Source: an uncultured Phycisphaerales bacterium
Lineage (GTDB): Bacteria; Planctomycetota; Phycisphaerae; Phycisphaerales; SM1A02
Length of the DNA stretch: 15,002 nucleotides
Reading direction: 5' to 3'
NCBI GenBank assembly: GCA_946886375.1
Contig: CAMPIL010000039.1
Coordinates: forward strand, 1 to 15,002
Part shown: one piece after another, positions 6,838-12,861 of the stretch
Numbering within the stretch: position 1 is the stretch's first letter
Layout of the letters: each line of letters opens with the position of its first letter
Notes under the pieces: model-generated
Told to the model about the DNA's origin: nothing
The model's input: the letters and a program-made list of their open reading frames with translations, nothing else
Databases searched by the model: none
Position numbers and translations under genes: made by a program

Positions 6838-7677
6838 TCACAGTTCCGTGCCGGTTTCCAGGGGCTGGCTGCTGCGCATCACAAGGCTGTATTTGATCAG
6901 CGCCACGAAGATCGACCCGCCGAGGATATTGCCCAGCGTTGTCCACAGCAGAAACCAGACGATGTCGGAGCCGTCCACCCCTTGGCCTGCAAAGGCCGCC
7001 ATGAACACCTCCGCCGATCCCGCCACGATGTGATTGAAGTGGCCCAGACCGATCGACGTGGCGATCAGCCACACCAGGACCACTTGACTGATCGTGTCTC
7101 GGCCGGCGGCAACGAGCCATGACAGCAGGCCCATCAGCCAGCCCGCCAGCACCGCGCTCATGAGCGCGACCCACCAGGTGTCATGCATCAGCGGCTGCGC
7201 AATTGCCCCGAAGGCGGCCGGTTCAATTACGCCGATGGCAGGTCCCGCCAAGACCGCCAGAATTGAAAAGCACACGCTTCCCACCATGTTGCCGGCGAAC
7301 ACGAGGCTCCACAGCCGCAGCAGCGCACCGACGGATGATCGCCTGTTCAGCACCGGCAACACCGCCAGCGTCGTCTGCTCTGTGAACAGCTCCGATCGCC
7401 CCAGCACGACGAAAATGAAACCCACCGCATATGAATTGGCGACAAGAATGGCCACGAGAGGGCGCGGCAATTCTCCGGCGGCGAGCGTGTAGACCGCCGC
7501 CATGAGGAACGGTCCGAAGCCAATATCCAGACCCGCCGAGAGCGCAGAGATGAACAGGCTTCCCGCAGGCGCTTCCAAGGCGCGCAGTCCTTCCTTCATT
7601 TCCTGCTGCAGGATTTCCCGGGAAGGTTTTTTGGCTTCCTTGTCCGGGCCTGTTTCGGTGGTCAGGTCATCACCCAT
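6838..7677 (-). CDS. Formate/nitrite transporter (FNT) family channel, YfdC-like
   Basis: FNT proteins are inner-membrane pentameric channels for small monovalent anions such as formate, nitrite or hydrosulfide. This protein is 279 residues counted from the ATG at 7677, the family's normal length; AAGGA lies 12 bases upstream. The open frame continues up to 7863, but that 62-residue extension is polar and would run into the argR promoter. After a charged N-terminal tail (to about residue 40) there are about six hydrophobic segments. Family landmarks are GLDIGFGPF near the first helix, the LGRSELFTEQT loop, and GHFNHIVAGSAEVF, which carries the pore-type His. The SELFTE and HxIVAGSxEV forms are closer to YfdC-like members than to FocA or NirC, so the substrate is uncertain. 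Its neighbours (hyp genes, arg genes) do not define it. Confidence 0.85.
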   Translation of the reverse strand: MGDDLTTETGPDKEAKKPSREILQQEMKEGLRALEAPAGSLFISALSAGLDIGFGPFLMAAVYTLAAGELPRPLVAILVANSYAVGFIFVVLGRSELFTEQTTLAVLPVLNRRSSVGALLRLWSLVFAGNMVGSVCFSILAVLAGPAIGVIEPAAFGAIAQPLMHDTWWVALMSAVLAGWLMGLLSWLVAAGRDTISQVVLVWLIATSIGLGHFNHIVAGSAEVFMAAFAGQGVDGSDIVWFLLWTTLGNILGGSIFVALIKYSLVMRSSQPLETGTEL

Positions 7678-7757
7678 GTGGCTGGTCGGTCCTTGTCGAT
7701 GGAATCGCACAGAAGCAGATTGGGCTTCGCCGCTCGATTCAACCGGGGCCAACTGCC

Positions 7758-7777
7758 GGTTTTTGGAGGTTTTTGGA
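7758..7777. repeat. Perfect 10-bp tandem direct repeat upstream of the FNT gene
   Basis: GGTTTTTGGA occurs twice in immediate tandem, 81-100 bp upstream of the FNT start codon. One repeat per helical turn is compatible with a regulator-binding site, but there is no other support. Confidence 0.5.
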
Positions 7778-7843
7778 CCCCTTGTCCGGTTCGTGCAGAC
7801 GATGAGCCCCGTTTCCGCCGCCGTAAATCGTCGGATTTCGGAC

Positions 7844-7873
7844 TTGACATGATTATGCATCATGTTGTATATT
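7844..7873 (+). promoter_or_regulatory. argR promoter, predicted leaderless
   Basis: A perfect -35 hexamer TTGACA (7844-7849) and a -10 TATATT (7868-7873, five of six consensus bases) are separated by 18 bp. A start seven bases after the -10 would be the A of the argR ATG at 7880, which implies a leaderless mRNA. There is no Shine-Dalgarno sequence in front of that ATG, in agreement. Confidence 0.7.
7847..7865. promoter_or_regulatory. Dyad operator candidate in the argR promoter spacer
   Basis: A perfect 7-bp inverted repeat, ACATGAT-TATGC-ATCATGT, begins in the -35 and fills most of the spacer up to the -10. A bound protein would block RNA polymerase. The most likely binder is ArgR itself (autoregulation). 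On the minus strand the centre reads CATAAT, a possible -10 for a divergent transcript. Confidence 0.55.
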
Positions 7874-7879
7874 CATTCA
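7866..7879. promoter_or_regulatory. ARG-box-like site overlapping the argR -10 and start
   Basis: TGTAT-ATTC-ATTCA matches the classical ArgR half-site arrangement TGAAT-N4-ATTCA with one mismatch in the ten defined half-site bases. It lies directly beside the upstream dyad, covers the -10 hexamer and ends one base before the ATG. ArgR binding here would repress argR. Confidence 0.5.
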
Positions 7880-8341
7880 ATGATCAGCAAGACGTTCCGG
7901 CGGCAGCGGATCAAGGAGCTGCTGGCCCACAATCAGGTGCTGAATCAGGAGCAGTTGCAGCAGTTGCTCGGCCGGTCCGGACTACAAGCCACGCAGGCCA
8001 CGCTCTCGCGCGATCTGCATGACTTGGGCGTGTACAAGGGTCCGATGGGCTACCGCCTGCCCGATGCGGCGGTTCTGCCGACCAACGGCACGCACGAATT
8101 GGAGCGGCTGCTGCCGGCTCAGTTGTTGTCGATCGATGTCGGAGGAAATCTCATCGTGCTCAAGACGCTACCCGGCCACGCCAATCCGCTGGCCATTGAG
8201 ATCGACAAGGCGCATCTGGACGGCGCGATGGGCACGATCGCAGGCGACGATACCGTGTTCGTCGCCGCCAAGTCCAGCGCCGCCGCCAGGCGCATTGTCA
8301 GGCAACTGCATCGCATGGCCGGATGGGACGGCATGAGGTGA
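7880..8341 (+). CDS. argR: ArgR, arginine-responsive transcription regulator
   Basis: ArgR is a hexameric DNA-binding protein that uses arginine as corepressor for arginine biosynthesis genes. The protein is 153 residues from the ATG at 7880; an in-frame ATG at 7862 lies inside the promoter and is unlikely. The N-terminal winged helix-turn-helix (about 1-65) includes RQRIKELLA and the recognition segment ATQATLSRDLHDLGV. The C-terminal oligomerisation and arginine-binding domain (about 80-150) contains TLPGHANPLAIEID and the family hallmark GTIAGDDTVFV with the paired Asp residues that bind arginine. The ATQATLSRDL form is closer to ArgR/AhrC of Gram-positive and other lineages than to enterobacterial ArgR (comparison from memory). 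It is first in the arg block, 117 bp ahead of argC. Confidence 0.95.
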   Translation: MISKTFRRQRIKELLAHNQVLNQEQLQQLLGRSGLQATQATLSRDLHDLGVYKGPMGYRLPDAAVLPTNGTHELERLLPAQLLSIDVGGNLIVLKTLPGHANPLAIEIDKAHLDGAMGTIAGDDTVFVAAKSSAAARRIVRQLHRMAGWDGMR

Positions 8342-8378
8342 GGCGTGAAGCCACAAGCCGCCGCAGTGAAACAGTGAC

Positions 8379-8398
8379 CGGATGAATGCCATCATCCG
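8379..8398. promoter_or_regulatory. Dyad upstream of argC, operator or hairpin
   Basis: CGGATGA-ATGCCA-TCATCCG is a perfect 7-bp inverted repeat with a 6-base centre, between argR and argC. It shares the ATGA...ATGC...TCAT skeleton with the dyad in the argR promoter, so it may bind the same protein. As RNA it could form a hairpin, but no U-run follows, so it is not a canonical terminator. An overlapping alternative pairing of GTGACCGG (8374-8381) with CCGGATCAC (8403-8411) is also possible. Confidence 0.4.
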
Positions 8399-8458
8399 CT
8401 CACCGGATCACCACGGTGGCCTTCCGATTTCACGCACACGATCGCGCTCTCTCCATCC

Positions 8459-9511
8459 ATGACACGAACCATCATCATTGGCGCAGGCGGGTACACCGGT
8501 GCGGAACTGGCAGGCGTGTTGTGCGCCCATCCGCAGGTTGAACTGGTCGGTCTATTCGCGTCCGGCAAAAACGCCGAGGGCGGCGTGAGCCAGTTTGCCG
8601 ACCTGTTCCCGCGCTTTCGCAATGTCGTTGATCTGCCGGTTCAGCCGTGCAGCGTGGCGGCCGTTGCAGCCCTGCGGCCACAGGTCGTGTTCCTCGCCAC
8701 GCCACACGAAGTCAGTCACGATCTCGCGCCGGAACTGCTGGAGACGGGGGCGGTGGTGATCGATCTTTCCGCGGCGTTTCGGTTGAAGGATGCCGCGGTT
8801 TTTCACAAGCATTACGGGTTCGAGCATCTGCACTCGGACCTGCTCGCGGAAGCGGTCTATGGATTGCCGGAAATCAATCGTGCCGCGCTGGCCGAGGCGG
8901 ACCTCATCGCCGCGCCGGGTTGCTATCCCACCTCGGCGGTTCTGCCGCTGCATCCCTTGATCCAGGCCGGGGCAATGGAAGCCGGATGGCGGCCGATCAT
9001 TGATTCGACCAGTGGCGTCAGCGGTGCGGGACGCGCTGCAGTGCTGAAATCGCATTTTTGCGAGGTCAGCCTTCAACCGTACAACGTTTTTGCCCATCGT
9101 CACGCGCCGGAGATTGCCGCCCACGCGGGGGTATCGCAGGGCGTGATCTTCACGCCGCATCTGGGCGCGTTTGATCGGGGAATTCTCTCCACGATTCACG
9201 TGCGATTGGCCCATGGGTGGAGTGCGACAACGGTCGCGCAGGCGCTGCATGAGGCGTACCACAACGAGCCATTCGTGCGCCTGCTGCCTGCGGGTCAATG
9301 GCCATCAGTCGCTGCGGTGCGCCACTCGAATTTCTGCGACATCGGCTGGGCGGTGGACGAAGCTGCCGGCCATCTCATTCTCGTCAGCGCGATTGACAAT
9401 CTTGTGAAAGGCGCGGCCGGCCAGGCGGTGCAGTGCATGAACGCACGCCTGGGCTTGGCCGAGAGCACCGGGTTGCTCAAGGAGGCTTCATGTCCGGTTC
9501 AATCATTGTGA
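8459..9511 (+). CDS. argC: ArgC, N-acetyl-gamma-glutamyl-phosphate reductase
   Basis: ArgC reduces N-acetylglutamyl phosphate to the semialdehyde with NADPH, the third step of arginine synthesis, in the cytoplasm. The protein is 350 residues. The N-terminal nucleotide-binding motif GAGGYTG is at 8-14; the catalytic Cys is C155 in APGCYPT; STSGVSGAGR, FCEVSLQPY, HRHAPEI, FTPHLGAFDRGI and KGAAGQAVQ follow as in the family. These signatures, including FLATPHEVSHDLAP and SGAGR...SFCEVSLQPY-like stretches, resemble gammaproteobacterial (Vibrio-type) ArgC. The natural end is near ESTGLL; the last ten residues arise because the frame continues into the start of argB (22-bp overlap). No clear Shine-Dalgarno sequence precedes the ATG. 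Confidence 0.96.
   Translation: MTRTIIIGAGGYTGAELAGVLCAHPQVELVGLFASGKNAEGGVSQFADLFPRFRNVVDLPVQPCSVAAVAALRPQVVFLATPHEVSHDLAPELLETGAVVIDLSAAFRLKDAAVFHKHYGFEHLHSDLLAEAVYGLPEINRAALAEADLIAAPGCYPTSAVLPLHPLIQAGAMEAGWRPIIDSTSGVSGAGRAAVLKSHFCEVSLQPYNVFAHRHAPEIAAHAGVSQGVIFTPHLGAFDRGILSTIHVRLAHGWSATTVAQALHEAYHNEPFVRLLPAGQWPSVAAVRHSNFCDIGWAVDEAAGHLILVSAIDNLVKGAAGQAVQCMNARLGLAESTGLLKEASCPVQSL
9479..9485 (+). promoter_or_regulatory. argB ribosome-binding site inside argC
   Basis: AAGGAGG is a full consensus Shine-Dalgarno sequence ending four bases before the ATG at 9490. The spacing is short but the match is strong. It decides the argB start in favour of 9490 over the in-frame ATGs at 9433 and 9595. Confidence 0.7.
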
Positions 9512-10488
9512 ACCATCAAATCGCTCGTCCTCTCAAGGGAAAACTTGCGCGAAAGAGCGCGGCGAAGAGCCGATTCGCTTCGCCATTTGCGCCCATGCGG
9601 CTGGATGCGCCCGCTAATAGCGCAGCCTCGCAGACCGGCGCGCTGCTGGTGAAACTCGGCGGCGCTGCGATCGATGAGGCCGACAAGCGCCAGGACCTGT
9701 TCGCCGCCCTTTGCGACCTGCATATCGCATTGCGCAAACAAGGCGACGGCGTCGTGCTGATTCATGGCGGGGGCAAGGCGGTCGATCGCCGGCTCGAACG
9801 GCTCGGCATGATCAGCGAACGCCGCGACGGCATCCGCATCACCCCGCCCGAGCACATCGATGAGGTCGTTGCGGGCCTGGCCGGTTCGGTGAACAAGCAG
9901 GTTGTGGGACAGATTCTCCGGCACAACGTGCCTGCCGTTGGCTTGTGCCTGGGCGATGGGTTCATCGCGCGCAGCGCCAAGGCGACGGGATATTCGTTCG
10001 ATCCCGGCCGCGTCGGCGAGATTCGTGGCGGCGATCCCGCTCTCGTCAAACTCCTGCTGGGCGCGGGCTACATGCCCGTGCTGTGCTCGATCGGCCTGGA
10101 TGAACAGGGCCTGCCGCTGAACATCAACGCCGATGATGCCGCCGCGGGGTTGGCGGGTCTGTTGCCGTGCCGCGGACTAGTGCTGTTGACGGATGTGAAC
10201 GGCGTACTGGATTCCAGCGGACGCGTGATCGAGCAACTGACCGCGCCCGATGTGGAACGGCGCATCGCTAGCGGAGAAATCTCCGGCGGGATGATTCCCA
10301 AGGTGCGCGGCGCGTTGCACGCAGCAGCTGCATCCGGCGGGCCGGTGACCATCGCGTCGTGGAACAATCCGACATCGCTGCTTGGATTGGTCAATGGAGC
10401 GGCCGTCGGAACGCGCGTCGTTCCGCAGTCGGTTCGCGAACCGGCAGCCGCGCCGTGCGCAGTCACCCCGTGGAGCGATTTGCTCTGA
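9490..10488 (+). CDS. argB: ArgB, acetylglutamate kinase
   Basis: ArgB phosphorylates N-acetylglutamate with ATP, the second step of the pathway. From the chosen ATG it is 332 residues, much longer than the 258 of the E. coli enzyme. The kinase core starts at GALLVKLGG (Lys55, equivalent to E. coli Lys8) and includes HGGGKAVDRRL (92-), GLAGSVNKQVV, GLCLGDG, NINADDAAAGLAG, LLTDVNGVLD, GGMIPKV and VTIASWNNP. The overall pattern is the short E. coli-like type, which lacks the N-terminal helix of arginine-inhibited kinases, so feedback inhibition of this step is unlikely (inference). A basic, Ser-rich extension of about 45 residues precedes the core and about 20 residues follow it. Overlap with argC suggests translational coupling. 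If 9595 were the start, the protein would be 297 residues. Confidence 0.95.
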   Translation: MSGSIIVNHQIARPLKGKLARKSAAKSRFASPFAPMRLDAPANSAASQTGALLVKLGGAAIDEADKRQDLFAALCDLHIALRKQGDGVVLIHGGGKAVDRRLERLGMISERRDGIRITPPEHIDEVVAGLAGSVNKQVVGQILRHNVPAVGLCLGDGFIARSAKATGYSFDPGRVGEIRGGDPALVKLLLGAGYMPVLCSIGLDEQGLPLNINADDAAAGLAGLLPCRGLVLLTDVNGVLDSSGRVIEQLTAPDVERRIASGEISGGMIPKVRGALHAAAASGGPVTIASWNNPTSLLGLVNGAAVGTRVVPQSVREPAAAPCAVTPWSDLL

Positions 10489-10514
10489 TCGATTTTTCAC
10501 TGGAGGGCCCTGTT

Positions 10515-11513
10515 ATGCCATTGACGCCATCAATCAAGCCGCTGGCACAGAAGGATCTGCTCTCGCTGTCCTCACTGTCGGCAGGCGAAATCAATCGACT
10601 GTTCACGACCGCCGCTGATTTCAAATCAAATCCCGGCGATTACCTTCACTCGCTTGAAGGCAAGGTCATCGTGCTGCTGTTTGAGAAGGACTCGCTGCGC
10701 ACATTGGTGAGTTTCGAGGCAGGCATGGCTCGGCTCGGCGGCAAGGCGGTGTATCTCGATCACCGCACCAATCGCATCGGCACGCGCGAGCCGGTGCGCG
10801 ATTATGCAAAAAATCTGGAACGCTGGACCGACGCGATCGTGGCCCGCACTTACGCACATAGCACCATCGAGGAACTTGCGAGCAACGCGCGCATCCCCGT
10901 CATCAACGCGCTGAGCGATCTGTATCACCCGTGCCAGGCGCTGGCGGATTTCTTCACCCTGCACGAGCGATTCGGCAAGTTGAGCGACGTTCGACTGGCG
11001 TACGTCGGCGATGGCAACAACGTCTGCCATTCGCTGATGCTGGGGGCTGCCAAACTCGGCGCATTGCTCACCGTCATCACGCCGCGCGGCTATGAACCTT
11101 TGCCGCGGGTTGTCGAGGAGGCGGGTGGCTTTGCGAAGGGATCGGATGGCAAGATCACGCTGACCAACGACATGCACGCCGTTGCAGGGCATCACGCGGT
11201 GTACACCGACACGTGGGCTTCCATGGGCCAGGAGCAAGAGATTGAAAAGAGATTGCGGGCGTTTGCGGGATACCAGGTCACGGCTGAGGTGATGTCTGCT
11301 GCCGCGCCGCATGCGGTATTCATGCACTGCCTGCCCGCACACCGAGGCCAGGAAGTCGCGGCCGAGGTGATCGATTCGCCTGCTTCCATTGTTTACGACC
11401 AGGCGGAGAATCGCATGCACGTGCAGAACGCGCTGCTGCTTCATCTGCTCGCCGGATCATCCGGAACATCAGCCGCAAAACGATCGAGCAAGCCCGTCGC
11501 GGTTTCGCGTTGA
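10515..11513 (+). CDS. argF: ArgF, ornithine carbamoyltransferase
   Basis: ArgF joins ornithine and carbamoyl phosphate to give citrulline. The ATG at 10515 follows GGAGG at eight bases, giving 332 residues; the frame extends further upstream but without support. The carbamoyl-phosphate loop reads SLRTL (60-64) instead of the common STRTR: the first Arg and Thr are kept, the Thr at position 2 is Leu, and the second Arg is Leu. Other sites are intact: R111, HPCQ at 138-141, DTWASMG (Asp232, Ser236-Met237-Gly238, ornithine binding) and HCLP at 271-274 with catalytic Cys272. The SMG loop supports ornithine rather than acetyl- or succinyl-ornithine as substrate. SLRT-type loops occur in some marine gammaproteobacterial ArgF proteins (from memory). 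Confidence 0.94.
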   Translation: MPLTPSIKPLAQKDLLSLSSLSAGEINRLFTTAADFKSNPGDYLHSLEGKVIVLLFEKDSLRTLVSFEAGMARLGGKAVYLDHRTNRIGTREPVRDYAKNLERWTDAIVARTYAHSTIEELASNARIPVINALSDLYHPCQALADFFTLHERFGKLSDVRLAYVGDGNNVCHSLMLGAAKLGALLTVITPRGYEPLPRVVEEAGGFAKGSDGKITLTNDMHAVAGHHAVYTDTWASMGQEQEIEKRLRAFAGYQVTAEVMSAAAPHAVFMHCLPAHRGQEVAAEVIDSPASIVYDQAENRMHVQNALLLHLLAGSSGTSAAKRSSKPVAVSR

Positions 11514-11568
11514 GCCGCATCATTGAACCAGAATTGTCTTCACGAGAAAGTCGAACAAGGAACATCCG

Positions 11569-12798
11569 ATGCCCAGGAAAGTTGTGCTTGCGTACTCAGG
11601 CGGTCTTGACACGTCCGCGATCATGCCGTGGCTGATCGAGAACTATCACTGCGAAGTCGTGGCGTTTGTCGGGGACGTCGGCCAGGGCGAAGAAGAACTC
11701 GCCGGCGTGGAGCAGAAGGCCAAGACCTCGGGCGCCAGTTCGTGCTACATCGTTGACCTGAAGCGCGAATTCATTGATCACTACGTCTATCCCACGATCC
11801 TGTCCGGCGCGGTGTATGAAGGCCGCTACCTGCTGGGCACATCGATCGCGCGTCCCGTGCTCGCCAAGGGACAGGTCGATCTGGCGCGCAAGGTGGGGGC
11901 CGACGCATTGGCGCACGGCTGCACCGGAAAGGGCAACGACCAGGTGCGCTTCGAGAGCGCGTTCGCCGCGCTCGCGCCTGATTTGGAAGTCATCGCGCCG
12001 TGGCGAATCTGGAGCCTGCGCTCGCGCCAGGATTTGATCTCGTACATCAAGCAACGGGGAATCCCGTGCTCCGCAAGCCTGGAGAAAATCTACAGCCGCG
12101 ACCGCAACCTCTGGCACATTTCGCATGAAGGCGGCGAACTTGAAGACCCGTGGAACGCGCCGCCCGACGACGTGTGGGTCATGACCACGTCCATCGCCAA
12201 CGCGCCCGCCGCACATGAAGACGTCCATCTGGCCTTCGAGCGCGGCCGCGCCACCGCCCTGAACGGCAAGGCGATGACGAGCGACAAACTTGTTGCCGAG
12301 TTGAACCGCATCGCCGGTCGGCACGGCGTGGGACGCGTGGACATTGTGGAAAACCGACTCGTCGGCATGAAGTCGCGCGGCTGCTACGAAACGCCCGGCG
12401 GAACCGTGCTGATCGAAGCCCTGCGCGGACTTGAACAACTCGTGCTCGACCGTGAAACCCTGCACTACCGCGAGCAGACTGCCCTGAAGTTTGCGGAGAT
12501 TGTGTACAACGGCCAGTGGTTCACGCCGCTGCGCGAGGCGCTTTCCGCGTTTATTGAAAGCGTCGCTGATCCCATGACAGGCGAAGTCGTGGTGCGCCTG
12601 CACAAGGGCACTGCGACCGCCGTGCAACGCCGCTCGCCCAACAGCCTGTATTCTGAATCGTTCGCCACGTTTGATCGTGATGAAGTGTATAACCAGGCGC
12701 ACGCCGAGGGCTTCATTCGTTTGTACTCACTTCCCGCCCGCATCGCTGCGCTAAATGCAGCGGGAAGATCGCGCGCCGAAACCGTCAAGCATGGCTGA
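11569..12798 (+). CDS. argG: ArgG, argininosuccinate synthase
   Basis: ArgG condenses citrulline and aspartate with ATP to argininosuccinate. The protein is 409 residues, the roughly 400-residue class rather than the longer E. coli class. The ATP pyrophosphatase loop AYSGGLDTS is at 8-16; [83 protein letters not shown] and [11 protein letters not shown] all match the family. AAGGA is seven bases before the ATG. It lies 55 bp after argF and 63 bp before argH, with no terminator in either gap, so it is probably in the same transcript. Confidence 0.97.
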   Translation: MPRKVVLAYSGGLDTSAIMPWLIENYHCEVVAFVGDVGQGEEELAGVEQKAKTSGASSCYIVDLKREFIDHYVYPTILSGAVYEGRYLLGTSIARPVLAKGQVDLARKVGADALAHGCTGKGNDQVRFESAFAALAPDLEVIAPWRIWSLRSRQDLISYIKQRGIPCSASLEKIYSRDRNLWHISHEGGELEDPWNAPPDDVWVMTTSIANAPAAHEDVHLAFERGRATALNGKAMTSDKLVAELNRIAGRHGVGRVDIVENRLVGMKSRGCYETPGGTVLIEALRGLEQLVLDRETLHYREQTALKFAEIVYNGQWFTPLREALSAFIESVADPMTGEVVVRLHKGTATAVQRRSPNSLYSESFATFDRDEVYNQAHAEGFIRLYSLPARIAALNAAGRSRAETVKHG

Positions 12799-12861
12799 TG
12801 ATGAATCCATGAAGTACCTCGTGTCTCGACAACCATCCACGGATTTCAGAAAGGCCTCGGC

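Noticed and set aside
7678..7863. 62-residue N-terminal extension of the FNT protein
   Set aside because: The extension is polar, crosses the argR promoter and is not needed for a full-length channel; an internal ATG at 7677 with AAGGA upstream is better.
8379..8398. Rho-independent terminator after argR
   Set aside because: The stem is present but no U-run follows, so it is listed only as a dyad.
8552..9298. Open frame antisense to argC (248 codons)
   Set aside because: Shadow frame with biased composition and no recognisable domain.
10359..10514. Upstream extension of argF overlapping the argB end
   Set aside because: The translation is Arg/Ser-rich and unlike the family; the ATG at 10515 has a good GGAGG site.
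11596..12702. Long open frame antisense to argG (368 codons)
   Set aside because: High-GC shadow of a strongly recognisable gene. The translation has no family motifs.
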